A DNA stretch of 64,000 nt, from NCBI GenBank assembly GCA_024138025.1, contig JAMXBD010000391.1, positions 372,001 through 436,000 of the forward strand, in the 5' to 3' direction. The number at the start of each line of letters is the position of its first letter. Position 1 is the stretch's first letter. A model generated the notes under the pieces. That model was not told the origin of the DNA and did not search any database. It was given only the letters and a program-made list of their open reading frames with translations. The translations under genes and the position numbers were made by a program. Positions 12,541 to 24,872 of the stretch are shown piece after piece. This DNA is from Combretum micranthum. Taxonomy: Eukaryota > Streptophyta > Magnoliopsida > Myrtales > Combretaceae.

Positions 12541-13140
12541 ATCCCCTTTAGACTATGATAATGAAAGAGTGGCTTTGGGACTGAAGATGGTGTAGCAAGC
12601 CACAAATAAAGTTCAAGTGGTCAAACAAAGAATGTAAGCAACCCAAGATAGGTACAAAAACTATGCCTTGAAGAGAAGAAGACCATTAGAATTCGCAATG
12701 GGAAAGCATGTATTCCTAAATATTTCTCCTACTAAGGGTTTAATTTGCTTTGGGGTGAAAGACAAGTTGAATCCATGGTATATCGAGCCATATGAAATTT
12801 GGAAAGGATTGGGCCAATAGCCTTTCGCTTGGCCTTACCTTCACATTTGTCGGGAGTGCATAATGTCTTTGACATGTCACTTTTGAGGAAATGTATATTG
12901 GACCCAGATGCTATAGTTGAATGTAATCAACCGGATTTACAACCAAACCTAACCTATGTAAAGCATCCTATTAAAATCATAGACACGAAGGAAAAGATGT
13001 TGGGGCAAGGTAATCAAATCTGTGAGAGTTTAATGGAGTCGCCATGAAGAATATAAGGCCATGTGAGAACTAGAGGAGGAGATGAAGAGGAGATATCTTA
13101 AGTTATTATAGTCACTAAGTAAAATTTTAAGGTCAAAATT
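12541..13140 (+). pseudogene. gypsy integrase C-terminal region, degenerate
   Basis: The plus strand gives LGLKMV, NKVQVVKQRM, DRYKNYALKRRRPLEFAMGK, HVFLNISPTKG, then GPIAFRLALPSHLSGVHNVF and DMSLLRKCILDPDAIVE. This is the linker and C-terminal domain of plant chromovirus integrase, in the family order and with the wording typical of Tekay/Del elements. Frame 12,799-13,047 is the longest open piece. A short chromodomain-side remnant follows before the polypurine tract at 13,147. The catalytic core upstream is absent. Confidence 0.82.
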
Positions 13141-13146
13141 TTATTT

Positions 13147-13160
13147 AAGGAGGGAAAGGA
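13147..13160 (+). other. gypsy polypurine tract
   Basis: AAGGAGGGAAAGGA lies immediately before the TG that opens the 3' LTR at 13,161. A purine run here primes plus-strand DNA synthesis. Its exact abutment supports the LTR boundary. Confidence 0.8.
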
Positions 13161-15992
13161 TGAAATTATCCAAACACCACCCATAAAATTCAAAATTCGA
13201 ATATAATAGCTGGAAAAGTAATAATGAATTTAAATGGAATGAATGGATAAATTAATGGTAAGATAATTAAAAATAAAATTTGAGGTTAGTTTAATTAAAG
13301 GTTTTAGGATATCAAAAGTTGCCAAATAAAACCTAGTAGAGATGAAGGGTTGAGATCGCACCAAGTGGCACCCTATTAGAAACCCTACAAACCTTAAACC
13401 TTACCCTACTAGCCCTCATATAAATACTCTTTTATTTTTTACCATTTCTCCTTTAGGAAACCGACTACAACCCTAAGGTAAGAGTCCCAAGACTCTAGCC
13501 TCCACTTAATATTTATTAAGGAGGATTAGCACTAATTAGCTAAGATTATCTATTTCATATTAGAAAATGAGGACAATAGAGATGAACTAGGAGGAAGAAA
13601 AGAGTAGTAACCTTTGTGAAATTCGTGAAGTTTGAGATCTTCAAGCATTGAAATGCAAAGTTTATGGTGTTTTAGATGTAAATTCTGATATAGGGATACT
13701 AGTATGAAGTGAAGGTAGCAAGGAAATTAATTTTAGAGGTGTTTTGAGCCTTAAAATACCTTTTGCAGTTACAACAACAAGGTAAGATCTAAACTCAACT
13801 CTTGGTGTTATGAAAATGTGATAATGAGAAGATAAGACAAATCTGATAATGTAAAAATGAAGAATGAACTTGACTCAAGCTGAAATTTTACTAGAGTTAA
13901 ACCTTAAGAAGAAATAACTGTTGTCAAGTGAATAGGAGGTTTGATGTTATTGATGTGAAAAGAAGTTAAACGAAGGTTTACACATGAAAGTTTTAGAAAT
14001 TTCAAAGAAAACATGATAAATTTGGCAGTTGCTATCAAAACTAGATGTTTTAAGCTTTCAACTTTGATTAATCATGTTTTAACAAACGGGAGATGAAAAT
14101 AGATGAGACTAGGCATGAACATGACCATCTAAAAACTTTAAGGTCACCAAAAATTGTTCTAAAACATGTTTTTAACAAAAATAATAAGTATAGGCACGAA
14201 GTATCACAAACCTAGAAGAACTCAGTAAGTACACAACATCATGTACAATCCTATGTTCCTCTCTGACCTTCTAAAACTCAAGGAAATGTGTTTTTTAAGA
14301 AAATCATGGCAAGTACACGAGGTTGTGTACCTACCCATGCTTCTCTCTATCGTTGAAACTTGAAGAATTGAGTTTCCCTAGAAAATCACGGCATTTACAC
14401 GAGGTTGTGTACCTGCCCATGCTTCTTTCTAGTCTTAAAATGCAATGAAACCCAGAAGAACATTGGGAGATACATATACTCGTGTTCTACTTGTGTTTCT
14501 CTTTGATCTTAAACACTTTTAATCCCAGAGCAGCATGGGGAGTACACAAGGTTGTGTACCCGCCCGAATACCTTTATGATCCCAAACATGGGAAGAGCAC
14601 GACATAAACATGGTTAATGCATCTAGTCGTGTAAAAGAACATGAGGGGATATATTTACTTGTGTACTACCCTTGTTCTTTTCTAGCCCCTTTTTCTTTAA
14701 TCAGTCCTTATCTAAATTGCACGAAACTTAACCCGATTTCTTCCTTAGACTTAAGTAACCCTCTAAACATGATCTTTAAGTAAAATGATTAAGTCAAAGT
14801 GACCTAGATGTAACAAACAATACAAGAAGATTAAAGATTATTAATCATGAACTTATTTCAATTTCAATCATGAGCATTTATTAGATATCATGCTTGGAAA
14901 GGGATTTGAAAGCTCAAACCAATTGACAGGTACATAATAATTGCATGTTGCTTACTAAGATAGTATTAATAATTGCACTAAGAATTTAATTCGAGTGTTG
15001 GTTGTTGCTTGGCCGCTTACTTTGGGAGTGGCACTCCTGGACTAGGTTGCGAGCTCAATCATAACCTCGGGATGATGTGGTAGTTATAGGCGTTTGGATC
15101 TCCACGGAATGCATGGCAAGGAAAAGCGGGTAGTCGATAGGGGATATTTTGAAACCATGTAGTCAATTAGGAGCTAGTATAAAGTTATAATAGAGTTATG
15201 CGGGGGTATGAACTCTCGCATAAAATAATGCAATGGACTGTGCCCATTGATGGCTGTTTGTGTGGGATTGATCCGTACAAGAATGCTTCTTCTTTTTTTT
15301 CTTTTCTAGTATGTTCTGGGGACTTATCAAACCTTACTCTTTGGTGCTCAATCCGCTAAGAGAACCTTACCCCTTTTGTTTAGCTGAGAATACTTGTTTG
15401 CCAACTTAAAACTTAATTTGTGTTTATTGCATGACATGCACGTAAGTATTTGATTACTATATACTAGGTTTTGCTGCTCACTTTTCATTATTTCAGGTAT
15501 CGATAGTGATCACTTCGTAGACTTTCACTATGACTGCATTGGTTTTGAGACCGATGAGTTTCGTAAGTGACATAGATGAGTAGAGGGCTATGTAGACTTT
15601 GAGAAAACTATTTGAATGTTTATGTTTCTTATTTTCAATGGATAATTGTAAACTTTGAATTATTTCACTATTTGTGGGTTGAGTGCCAAGCCTTGTGACC
15701 GAGTTAAGCTTAGCTCCCCTTTTATGGCTGCTATCTTAAATTATTTTAGACTTTAAATTTTTGTTTCTCTCTTTTAAAGTGCTTTTCTACATGTTGGTAT
15801 AATAGTTCTAAATCTTTGGTAAATTGCCAATTGATGTGTTATGTCTTACTAAAGAATCTAATTACAATTTCGCAATTAAAACGTGATTAGCAACTTATCT
15901 AGTTAACAGAAGTCCTGCACAGATCGCTTTAGAGATGATGTGTGCAGCGAAACAACCATGCCTTTAATTACCTTAAGGATTGTGTTGTTTCA
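13161..15992 (+). repeat. 3' LTR of the gypsy element
   Basis: It starts TGAAATTATCC directly after the polypurine tract and ends GTTTCA at 15,992. It carries a TATA box at 13,419-13,426 and palindromic tandem repeats at about 14,225-14,680, matching LTR1. The final 149 bases (15,844-15,992) have no match in LTR1. The end is supported by the TAAAT/TAAAA flanks and by resumption of copia coding sequence at 15,999. Confidence 0.8.
14225..14680 (+). repeat. palindrome-bearing tandem repeats in gypsy 3' LTR
   Basis: These correspond to 1,970-2,400. Palindromes such as TACACGAGGTTGTGTA occur near 14,313, 14,396 and 14,541, with a weaker copy near 14,230. Most differences from the other LTR are C-to-T or G-to-A, as expected of methylated, silenced sequence. 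Confidence 0.7.
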
Positions 15993-15998
15993 TAAATG

Positions 15999-16539
15999 AA
16001 ATCTTAGTTTCCTTTCCTTGTTGGCATGCTTGGAAAATCTTGTTCATTTGAAAATTTATTTTTGGTAATCCATTGATAAGATCCTTTTTAACAATTTTTG
16101 AAATTATATCCATGCTAGCATGCTTAATTTTCTATGCCACAACCAACTATCATTGTTTTAAGAGTATAGGCATGTCTTATTTGAAGATTTGAAGTCATTT
16201 AAATTGATTTTATTAAGATTTCTTCGTTTATACTCTTCAAAACAAGCTTGATTATTATCAATTCTTTTAACAGAAAATTTATTGAAAAGAAATGTTATTT
16301 TAAAGTCATTATCACATAATTAATTAACACTAAGTAAATTATGCTTCAAATTATTAACTAATAGTACATTCTTAATAATTAAATCTTTATTTACTAGAAT
16401 GTTACCTTCGCCAAATACGATTGATTTGTGATTGTCTTCGATGGTGACACTTCCTTGATTTTTCAAGATCAATGTTGTTAACTCGGATGCATCTTCGGTC
16501 ATATACCTAAAGCAACAGCTATCCAAGTGCCATTTGTTG
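15999..16539 (-). pseudogene. copia protease end and GAG-pre-integrase domain, degenerate
   Basis: The minus strand reads KWHLDSCCFRYMTEDA near 16,535-16,490. This matches the copia block normally written W-x-L-D-S-G-C-x-x-H-M-T; the glycine of the DSG-type aspartic-protease motif has become Cys. NLKHNLLSVN follows. Further down, WLWHRKL and CQQGKETK are the landmarks of the zinc-binding GAG-pre-integrase region that leads into integrase. The frame has several stops. It continues across the gypsy insertion into the integrase core at 859-1, and across the solo LTR to the gag block on the right. Confidence 0.82.
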
Positions 16540-19500
16540 TGTAACGCCCTAAATTTAACTAAGTATTATCGCCATGTATAATACTTTATGTATTACATGC
16601 TCAGGATTCCTAGAATGATATGTTTATGTTGAACATTTGCTATTCAATTTCAAATTATGAAATCATTTGGTTAGATTCTCAAAATAACTGGATTTATAAT
16701 TTATAAAATGAACTTTATGAAAACATATCATAAACTACTCTTATGAGTAGATAATCTTCTCACAAACAAAACTTACCATCAGGTGTCAGCAATACTTTTC
16801 ATAATGGTAAACAAAGCTTTAAGAACTTTTAAATTACAAAACTCGGACACCAACAAGCCCCTTAAAAGAATATTACAATTGAAAATATAAATCCAATTCT
16901 TTAATAAACAAATAAAAACAAACTATCTACATTTTTCGATCATAACTCACATCCCTTGTTTGTAGTCTTCCCCTAAGTCGGCCTATGTCCAAAATAATCA
17001 ATATCATCAACATCCATCATCATCATCAACACTTGGAAAAAGAACAATAATAATAATGAGCCGAAACTTAGTACACAGTAACATAGACACACACGAAATG
17101 TCACAAAAAACTAACTAAATGCAATGCAACAAATAACAATTTATTATTTTTTATTATAATAAACAAGTAACACAGGAGCACTTACACTCCAAAACAAGCC
17201 ACTAGGAATAGATTTACCATCCCTGGCCCACCACTATAGCGGTGGGGGAGCGCGCGGGTAACCTCCGCAGGCGATTACCCTAAGGTATAGGAATCTAGGG
17301 GTCTTGAGTAACCACAACTACTTAGGAGGTTAATATAAGTAGCCCGAATACTTATATCTTTGATATAATCGATAAAGAAAAAGTAATCTCATCTAGGTTT
17401 TACAACCGTTACTCAACTTTACTTAACTTAATCCATGATATCACCTAGTTCAATCGTCCCCATAAAACGTAAACTAAATCATATTACATCATTTTAAGAA
17501 TAAGCAAATGTTACAAAGATACCATACACCCTATAAATTACCTATCGAGCCACTTATGAATGTCATTGCATCATGACAGTGGTAGCCTAAGCGCTTCAAC
17601 TACTGTGTCCGCTCAGATAAGATTGCCACTCCCCAGACCAGATTTAACAACACAAGCATAAGCACAAGCACAAGCAATACTCAATTATTAGGTCATCTTT
17701 AAGTTTCAATTCATTTTAGTATGCCTATCCTAGCATCCAACACGCAAGCTACTGCATACTTTTTATATCATTTCCAAATGTACCACATGTAAATCCCAGA
17801 GATGGTGTTCATTACTTGACAAAAGCTTAAATGAGTTTATTTCCTTTTTTACAGGGGTTTAACAATTCCTTTACAAATCAAATAGAGATCCATTTAGTTT
17901 AATTAAACTTAGATTTACTAACTAACTTCGGTTTATACATAAAACTATACTCAATATAATTGGTTATTAAAACACTTATATCCAACTTTTATTAAAACCC
18001 TATTTGATTAGATACTAATTAGGAATCCCACTATGGCTATGAAGATCTACCTGTCAAAATACGGATAGTTCTCCTTTGTTTGTTAGTCTCTTATTATAAA
18101 AGCATCAACAAAGCATTCATATACAAAAACATTCATTTTCTAAGTAAACACACATTTGAAATAGCATATTCCCCATGTTATTCTAAGGTTTATTCCAACT
18201 CATTAACTTAAGCCAATTATTATCTATTGACTTATTTGAACTAAATTTTAGCCAAATTGATTAGAGTTAATTATTTAATCTAATTACTAGGTCATTTTGA
18301 TTAAACTTAGTTAATCTAACTTATTTTAACTTATCAAAGTCTATTTAGTCAAGTTAAACTGAGACTGATTAACTAAGTTCATTTTATATTTAAGATTCAT
18401 ATTAACTTAAGTCTATATTAACTTAATCTTAGCCAAGTTGATTAATCTTAATCAATATAATTCATTTTAGTTCGTTTAAGTTCATTAAGCCAAGTTAAAC
18501 TTAGATTATTAACTAAGTTCATTTTATATCTAACTCTATATTTAATCAAATTATTATTAAGTCTCTAACTTCACTAAACTCATACTTAATTATATCATTT
18601 AACAAACATAATACATTAACTATCATTTATCTATTTCATTGTATCCCTAAAAGATTCATATTATACTTAACTATATACATTTAACTAGTAAAACAAGTTT
18701 ACTTTGTTTGGAAAATATAGCAGCTGAAAAGAAATAAAATTTTGGTCTTGATACTTTTATAATTTGCAAAAAATTAAAATATGAAATTGTAAATCTCTTT
18801 TTAAGCTTTTCGTTTCCTTTTGAATCACCACAATCCGAGGTTGGATGAAAAAGTTATGAGCAAAATAAGAAATAATATCATAGTAGAGAAAACCAAACGA
18901 GGATGTATGACAAGCTGTATGAACTATACACCTTTCCATAGATGCTGTATGACAGGGTATATGAACTCAAGAACCTTGCACAAAAAGTCATGCACCTTCC
19001 CATATATTCCATGTGACAGGGTGTATGAACTCAAAAACCTAGCACAATCTTAAACAGAAAGTCATACACCCTCCCATACATATCGTATGATAGAGTGTAT
19101 GAACTCAGAAACCCTGCACAATCTTAAACAAAAAGTCACACAACTTCTCATATATGTCGTATGACAGGGTGTACAAACTTAGAAACCTTGCATAATCTTA
19201 AACAGAAAGTTATACACCTTCCCATACATGTCGTATGACAAGGTGTATGAAACCATACGACTTTCCTTACTTCTTTTCACATCATTTCATCAATTTTTAC
19301 ACATTTTACTTCCATCAAAACATCATCTAAACATCATACAAGCTAGTTTTCATTACTTCTTACACTTCTATACACATCCAACAACATCAAACCCCATACC
19401 ATTAACTTCCAATCTACAATATTATAACACAACCTAAATCTTAACTCACATGCTCTTATTCTCATCATTCACCAACTCCACCACAATTTCCACTTATATC

Positions 19501-20412
19501 CAACTTCAAGACATTATATACATGTAATATCAACAATGAAAATAAGAAAAGCAACAATACTTATCTTTTAGCAAAAGCATGCACTTGGATCTTCTTTTAT
19601 TGTTATTGAGCTACTTCCAACATGATTTCCTTCTCCTATTTCATCTTCTAACTTTAATTCCTCTTTTGGCCTTCTTGCAATTGATATTTGATGGTTGAAT
19701 TTAACGAAAGAAAAGAGAAAAGAAGAGAAAGAAAGAACGAAAGGAAAGAAAACGGGAAACAAAAAGAAGAGGACAGAAAAATGAAACGGCAAAAAGGAAA
19801 GTTAAAGATAAGGATTAGGAAAATTAAAGATATTTTTATAATAAGGTGTTGGATTTAAACCTTTCTGATAATTATCTTTAGTTCTGAAAATAATTTGAGA
19901 ACATATATATTAAGAAATTTTAACTTTGATATAAAAACACAATTTAAAAGTTTAATTTATGAAAATCTTATATTTAATTTGGATTCAGGTCTAAAACAGA
20001 TATTCTTAAACAAGTAATTGATTTAAAAAATTAATAAGATTTTACAAAATGAAATAAAACTAAAGTTTAAGAGGTTAGGAGTTTTCAAAACATTTAAAAC
20101 ATTTTGTTTTGAGATTTAGGATTTGAAATCAAAGAAAAAGGAGTTTACTGAAATGAAAGATTGAGTAGAAATCAGATAGTTTGATTTATAAAATTGATAG
20201 AAGAAGACATATTTTGAAAAGAATATTTAAAATCTCAAATCTCAATTTAACCTATTTAATAATTTAATTATATCAAAACATCTATTTCTATTCTCTATTG
20301 TCTACTCATATTGTTTATTTAAACTATCTAGCTATATTCAAAATTAACTATCTATTATATTATTCAATTAAACCATCTCTAAATTAACTAGGTGAGGGTT
20401 TAGAATATTTCA
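16540..20412 (-). mobile_element. solo LTR of a gypsy (Tekay-like) element, nested in copia
   Basis: On the plus strand it begins TGTAACGCCCTAAATTT and ends GAATATTTCA, so on the minus strand it opens TGAAATATTC and closes GGGCGTTACA, typical of large plant chromovirus LTRs. The 5-bp flanks are TGTTG (16,535-16,539) and TGCTG (20,413-20,417). Copia coding sequence on the two sides joins across it at the protease boundary. It holds a purine-rich block at 19,700-19,800 (pyrimidine-rich on its own strand) and a 74-bp tandem array. No internal retroviral genes occur, so it is a solo LTR left by LTR-LTR recombination. Confidence 0.85.
18905..19255 (-). repeat. tandem array of about 74-bp units inside the solo LTR
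   Basis: Five degenerate units share a core like TCGTATGACAGGGTGTATGA, with copies starting near 18,945, 19,008, 19,083, 19,157 and 19,231. Most spacings are 74-75 bases. Each unit pairs CATACACC with GGTGTATG around the CATACATGTCGTATG centre, so a unit can fold on itself. Confidence 0.75.
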
Positions 20413-20539
20413 TGCTGCTTCCTTTTGAGGATTCTTACAAAACAAAGGATTATTTCTTTAATATCACTTGAGTTTGGGTCCTTTTTGGTTAAAAGCAATA
20501 AGAATTTTTCTCTTAGGAACCCAAACTAGCTTGCTTTTA

Positions 20540-22110
20540 TGATTTAACTACATGATCTTCCTTATTGCACAAATATGTGCAATATGGTTAACTTTGCCAT
20601 AATAGTTGCAAGTTCTATAAGTAGCTCTCACAAATCGAGTTTTATGAGGCTTATAACTCTTGTCTCTATTATAGCCAATTCCATATTGGTTTAAATCACA
20701 CTTTTGATTTTCAAGAAATGTGTTCAAGTTCTTTTCTCCTTTCGTGAACTTGGTTACGGTTGGTTTTGAATTATCTAAACTAGCTTTTAGCATGACATTT
20801 TCATTTCTAAGTTTCTCTAGCTTTTTTGTACAAGCAATATCACAATCATTTGTATGGTCATCACCTTTTAAGGTCTTGTTTTCTATTTCTAACAAATCAA
20901 CTTCAATTTTTAGTTTTTCATTTTCTTTATTTAGTTTATCATTTTCAATTTCAAGAATTCATTATCTTTACTTAAATTTTCATCTTCATCCTTTAATTTT
21001 TTATATTCCATTTTAAACACATCTAACTCTTTTCCTACATTTGACATCATATCCATGAAAACATGATTTTTCTTTTGCAATTTCATCACTTCTTTACACA
21101 GATCATTATACATAGTTGCAATTTCATCATAAAAAGGAGAAAACGAAGAACCTACCTAATCATCTAATGCCATGAAGCACATATTTTCATCCATGGCACT
21201 TGAATCATCATCGCTCCAAGTGGCAATGAGAGCCTCCTTTTCGGATCCTTTAGATGCTTTCTTAAGCATGGGCCGATACTATTGGATGTGTCTCGTTTTG
21301 TGACACTTAAAGCAATTATCACATCATTCTTTTCCTTTTTGTATCTTAAGGAGCTACCATCATCATCCTTCCTCTTTATCTTGTGGTTGAATTTCATGAA
21401 CTTTTTGAACTTCTTGGCCATCAAAGCAAGTTCTTCATCATCATCATCACTAGAGTCTTTATATGTGACTTTTAATGCAGTGGCCCTTTTGCTTGATTCA
21501 TCTCCTCACCTCTTGATCATCTCATGTGTTTTAAAAGAGCCAAGAAGTTCCTCTTTGCGCATTGTACTTAGATCTCATGCTTCTTTAATGGCGGTTCTCT
21601 TAGCACCCTAATCATGAGGTAAAGACCTAAGAAGTTTAGAGTTGATTTCCACATTAGTAAAATTATTTTCAACCATCTCAAAGGATTTATGATATTGATG
21701 AATCTATTATGCATTTCATCTATGGTTTCATTTGGTTGCATTTTGAAATTTCAAATTGTTCACATAGAAGACTTATTTTAGTGTCTCTAACTCTTGACGT
21801 TCCTTTATAAGTTTTCTCTAGTTCATCTAATATGTCTTTAGCAGTTTTACATGTGCAAATTCTATTGAAAACACTTTCACTTAACCCATAATGCGATATG
21901 TTCATAGCCGTTTCATTTAAATTCAATATTTTCAATCTTCTTCACTAAAGTCTCTTTCTTCTTTTCCCTCAATTTTAAAAGGACCATCTTGTATTACATT
22001 CCATATTACATATTTTGTGCTTTTAAGAAGATTTTCATTCTATACTTTCAATATGGATAGTTTCCCCATTAGAAGTGGTGGTCTATTGATGGCTTATCCT
22101 TCTAGAAATT
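20540..22110 (-). pseudogene. copia gag, degenerate
   Basis: Minus-strand fragments in successive frames give a copia gag. Near 21,940-21,720 is a UBN2-like block (AKDILDELEKTYKG, KISLLCEQFE). At 21,424-21,164 a lysine-rich region reads KKFKKFMKFNHKIKRKDD. A coiled-coil segment runs from 21,113 to about 20,750 (KMEYKKLKDEDENLSKDN). A CCHC zinc knuckle lies near 20,610-20,570, CNYYGKVNHIAHIC, with the second Cys replaced by Tyr. About 150 bases further on, the sequence heading toward protease is cut at 20,412 by the solo LTR. Frameshifts and stops separate the pieces. Confidence 0.8.
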
Positions 22111-22166
22111 CTAGTATATTAGTGCCATGATCTTTACTCTAAAATGTGTTAAGCACAAGAAAAATA

Positions 22167-22187
22167 GAGACCTTGCTCTAATACAAA
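22167..22187 (-). other. copia primer binding site (initiator Met tRNA)
   Basis: On the minus strand the sequence just inside the LTR reads TTGTATTAGAGCAAGGTC. This is very close to the usual TGGTATCAGAGC primer site complementary to the 3' end of initiator methionine tRNA; the differences are mostly transitions. It fixes the inner edge of the 5' LTR. Confidence 0.75.
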
Positions 22188-22960
22188 TGAAAACACACTA
22201 GAATATACTTAAGAGGAGAGGGGAAGGGTGTTAATTTGAGTATGTACCTAATTCAACTAAATAATGAACTCTTGTGCAAACAATCAAATTAATCTTTGAT
22301 GACAACATTAATAGCAATAATGATATATTAAAGAGATAAGGAAATAAGATTCAAGCTCGGATATAACATGGAGTTCTGTCCGCCTCTTAATCTCCATGAT
22401 CACACAATACGCCTCTAACTAAGGACTTCACACTTTTATTGATCACAATTATAAATGCTCAATAAGAGCTACACACAAATTACAACACTAAAGATATATA
22501 ATATCCTACTTTTATAGTGCTCTTTTACGAATAACAATTATAATAACAGAGTACTATTTTGATTTTTCTCTCACTAGATTTTTGCAAAATAATGAATTGG
22601 AGTATAAAAAGAAAATCAATGGACTTGTTTGTTTGCAAATAAGACTCTTGAAAAATTTGTTTCAATCTACAAAATAATTTTTATTTATAGGTCTTCAAGA
22701 AGTCAAAAACCTATTGGGAAAAATGTCTCAAAACTGTAAGTATTAAATGCATAATGGCTATTTTTCATGCACCGGCTCATCAATGTGAAGGGCTACCTGT
22801 TTGTTGGTCAAGAAATATGCCTTTGGGTGATGAAATTCGCACCCATGAATGATGCCGTGATTTAAGCTTTGGTTGGCTTGTTTTGTACTGGCTCGCTGGT
22901 CTATATTGGACCAGCTCATCGGTACATGACCTGCATATAAGAACTTTAAAAGCACTAACA
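22188..22960 (-). repeat. 5' LTR of the copia element
   Basis: The inner end is set by the primer site: on the minus strand the LTR closes with CA at 22,189-22,188. The outer end is placed at a TGTTAG start on the minus strand (22,960). A TATA box, CTATAAATAAAA on the minus strand, lies near 22,690-22,680, leaving a plausible U3/R/U5 layout. The partner LTR and target duplication lie off-window, so the outer boundary is an estimate. Confidence 0.6.
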
Positions 22961-24872
22961 TAGATTGCTTAATTGAAATGGTCATTGTTTTTCTTGTTTA
23001 GTTTGCCTTCTTTTAATCAATTAAATATGATCTATTAGTTTCAATCAAGTAAGGTGTGTTTACCATACTGATTTACATAATATTTCTCTAATCAAAATTA
23101 CATTTAGAATTTATCAATTTTAACAATTTATATGCAATTGAGGTAGATAGAAGTTATTTTAGGGTGTTCTTATGTAAGTGAAAACAAACCAAATCTACCT
23201 ATAAGCTATTCATTTTCGTTAAATTTTTTTAACCTTGATTTAACAAGTTGAACATTAAAAACATCTAAGCTTAGCTTAAATGCTAGTCAAATTAAAATTA
23301 ATTTTTTATGTTAATACTATTTTAATAATAGAGAGTTTAGCCTAAAGGAGCTTTAATTAAGGTGAGCAAGAGCTTACCTAATGCTACTCTTAGCCGAATT
23401 TGGATTCAAAATTTAAAGCTTGTTTACTCATAGCTTTTAAAATTTCAAGTCAAGCTTAAATTGGTGCTCTAGATCAAAGTTTCTTAATGCAAGTTTTTCA
23501 CAAGCGTAGTCATCTAAGCTTATTGTCCTTTATTGTTTGATATGTGAAAGAAAAAGAAAAGAAAAAACAGAGAGAGAATGATGCATTTTTATATCTTTTA
23601 GTTGTGCAACTTTTAATGATATTGGACTCAACAAGATTCGTTTTGCCTATTTGATTTATAAAATTTGAAACTGAACAAAACTCTTTTCATAATATGGATC
23701 CTTACATTTAATGATACAAAAAATATTGAAAAAAATATAATTTTCTTTTAAAGAGAGAGAAACTTAAATGTATAATGTTATATTGATTTAAAAGGTCATC
23801 TTCTATTTCTTCAAAAGCTCAAATAGTTAGAAAATAATATTGGAGATGAGGTGATTCATTGTCTTTTTATATACTACCATTCCAATATTATTTTCTGATG
23901 TCTTGATGGGATATTATTGCAACTTATAGATGTTCCAACAAGAAGCATTGGCTTTTCATGAGGTTGAGAACGGCTCAAGATGACCATGATGATGATACGA
24001 TGCAATACTATACCCAAAGCTAGCTATACTTAGTGAGGAGATGACTGGGGATGAGGCTTGAGTGCTGCTTGCTATTATTGTTATTTTTGTATGTTTTTCA
24101 AGAAACTTATTTGTTCAACAAACGAGGTTCACAAGACAAATATTAACCTCGTCTCTTAAACAGATAAGATTAACCTCTTATGACCTCATCTGTTCAAGAA
24201 ACAAGTTCAAGTTGCTTAAATTTGTTATTATTTTCATCTTAGGGGCATTTTTATAATTTTTTTAAATTAATAATATTAATTTCCTTTTCCCAACTTCAGT
24301 ACTTAATCAAATCTTTTGAGGTCACTAGTACTACCCTTGTTAACTCCATCTAAAATTGTATAACCAATTGGGTATTTCTCTTTATTTTATCAATTGTGGA
24401 TTTTTGTTTGTCATTAATATATATTTTGATGAAGATATTTTGCTTATGATACATGTAAATAGTAGAAACAATGTATTGTAAATAGAGTCAACATATGTGA
24501 TGGTCCATAAATTTAAAAAAATTATATATTCTCAATGGAATATCTTCATCAAATTAATTGGTTGGGACATGTGGTGGTTCATTTTTGGTTAGAAAAGTCA
24601 ATACAAACAATTTAATTCTAAGTTAACATGGATGGTGTAAAAAATCTCCAAAAAATCAAATTGGATATAGAAATGAACAATTTGAAAGTATAGACAGGCC
24701 AAAGTTGAGGTATCAAAAGCGATATTACTCTAACATTGACATTAACATTATATTTAGATTTGTGGAAAGCTATGGAAATCTTAGGAAGTTTGTGGAAATG
24801 AAAGGAAATGATATGTTTGACTTGGGTGGAAATGAAATGAAATGAAAAGACTAGAAATGGGTGGAAATGTGT
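22961..24872. other. AT-rich intergenic DNA without recognised gene
   Basis: No supported coding sequence was found. A 15-bp inverted repeat (TTTGATGAAGATATT near 24,430 and AATATCTTCATCAAA near 24,540) with about 100 bases between could be a decayed small inverted-repeat element. Confidence 0.5.

Larger units (their letters stand above)
860..15992 (+). mobile_element. Ty3/gypsy chromovirus (Tekay/Del-like), nested in copia integrase
   Basis: Two long, visibly diverged LTRs (860-about 3,626 and 13,161-15,992) enclose gag with zinc knuckles, protease, reverse transcriptase and an integrase C-terminus, all on the plus strand. The element starts with TG at 860 and ends with CA at 15,992. The flanks TAAAA (855-859) and TAAAT (15,993-15,997) look like a 5-bp target duplication with one change, and both flanks are copia coding sequence. 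RNase H and most of integrase are missing, replaced by an insertion (9,193-about 12,540). The end of LTR1 and the expected primer site are also missing. Tekay/Del is inferred from integrase C-terminus wording. Confidence 0.85.
1..22960 (-). mobile_element. Ty1/copia retrotransposon, SIRE/Maximus-like, truncated by window edge and split by two insertions
   Basis: Reading the minus strand from right to left gives a copia order: LTR (22,960-22,188), initiator-Met-tRNA primer site, gag (about 22,110-20,540), protease and pre-integrase (16,534-15,999) and integrase core (859-1). Reverse transcriptase and the 3' LTR must lie left of the window. The pieces are separated by a solo LTR (16,540-20,412) and a gypsy element (860-15,992); removing both joins the coding blocks in the expected order and almost in frame. 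The frames carry many stops and lost catalytic residues, so the element is inactive. The SIRE/Maximus assignment rests on protein resemblance only. Confidence 0.85.

Noticed and set aside
18905..19255. CRISPR-like regular array
   Set aside because: Units are contiguous with no unique spacers, degenerate, and inside a plant LTR.
18757..19437. Short frames on both strands at 18,757-19,437
   Set aside because: They fall in the 74-bp array and flanks of the solo LTR and repeat with the array.
20720..21611. Plus-strand frames of 98 and 109 codons rich in Ser, Phe and Leu
   Set aside because: They are antisense shadows of the lysine- and glutamate-rich copia gag on the minus strand.
22758..22985. 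75-codon minus-strand frame
   Set aside because: It spans the U3 region of the copia LTR; no protein is expected there.
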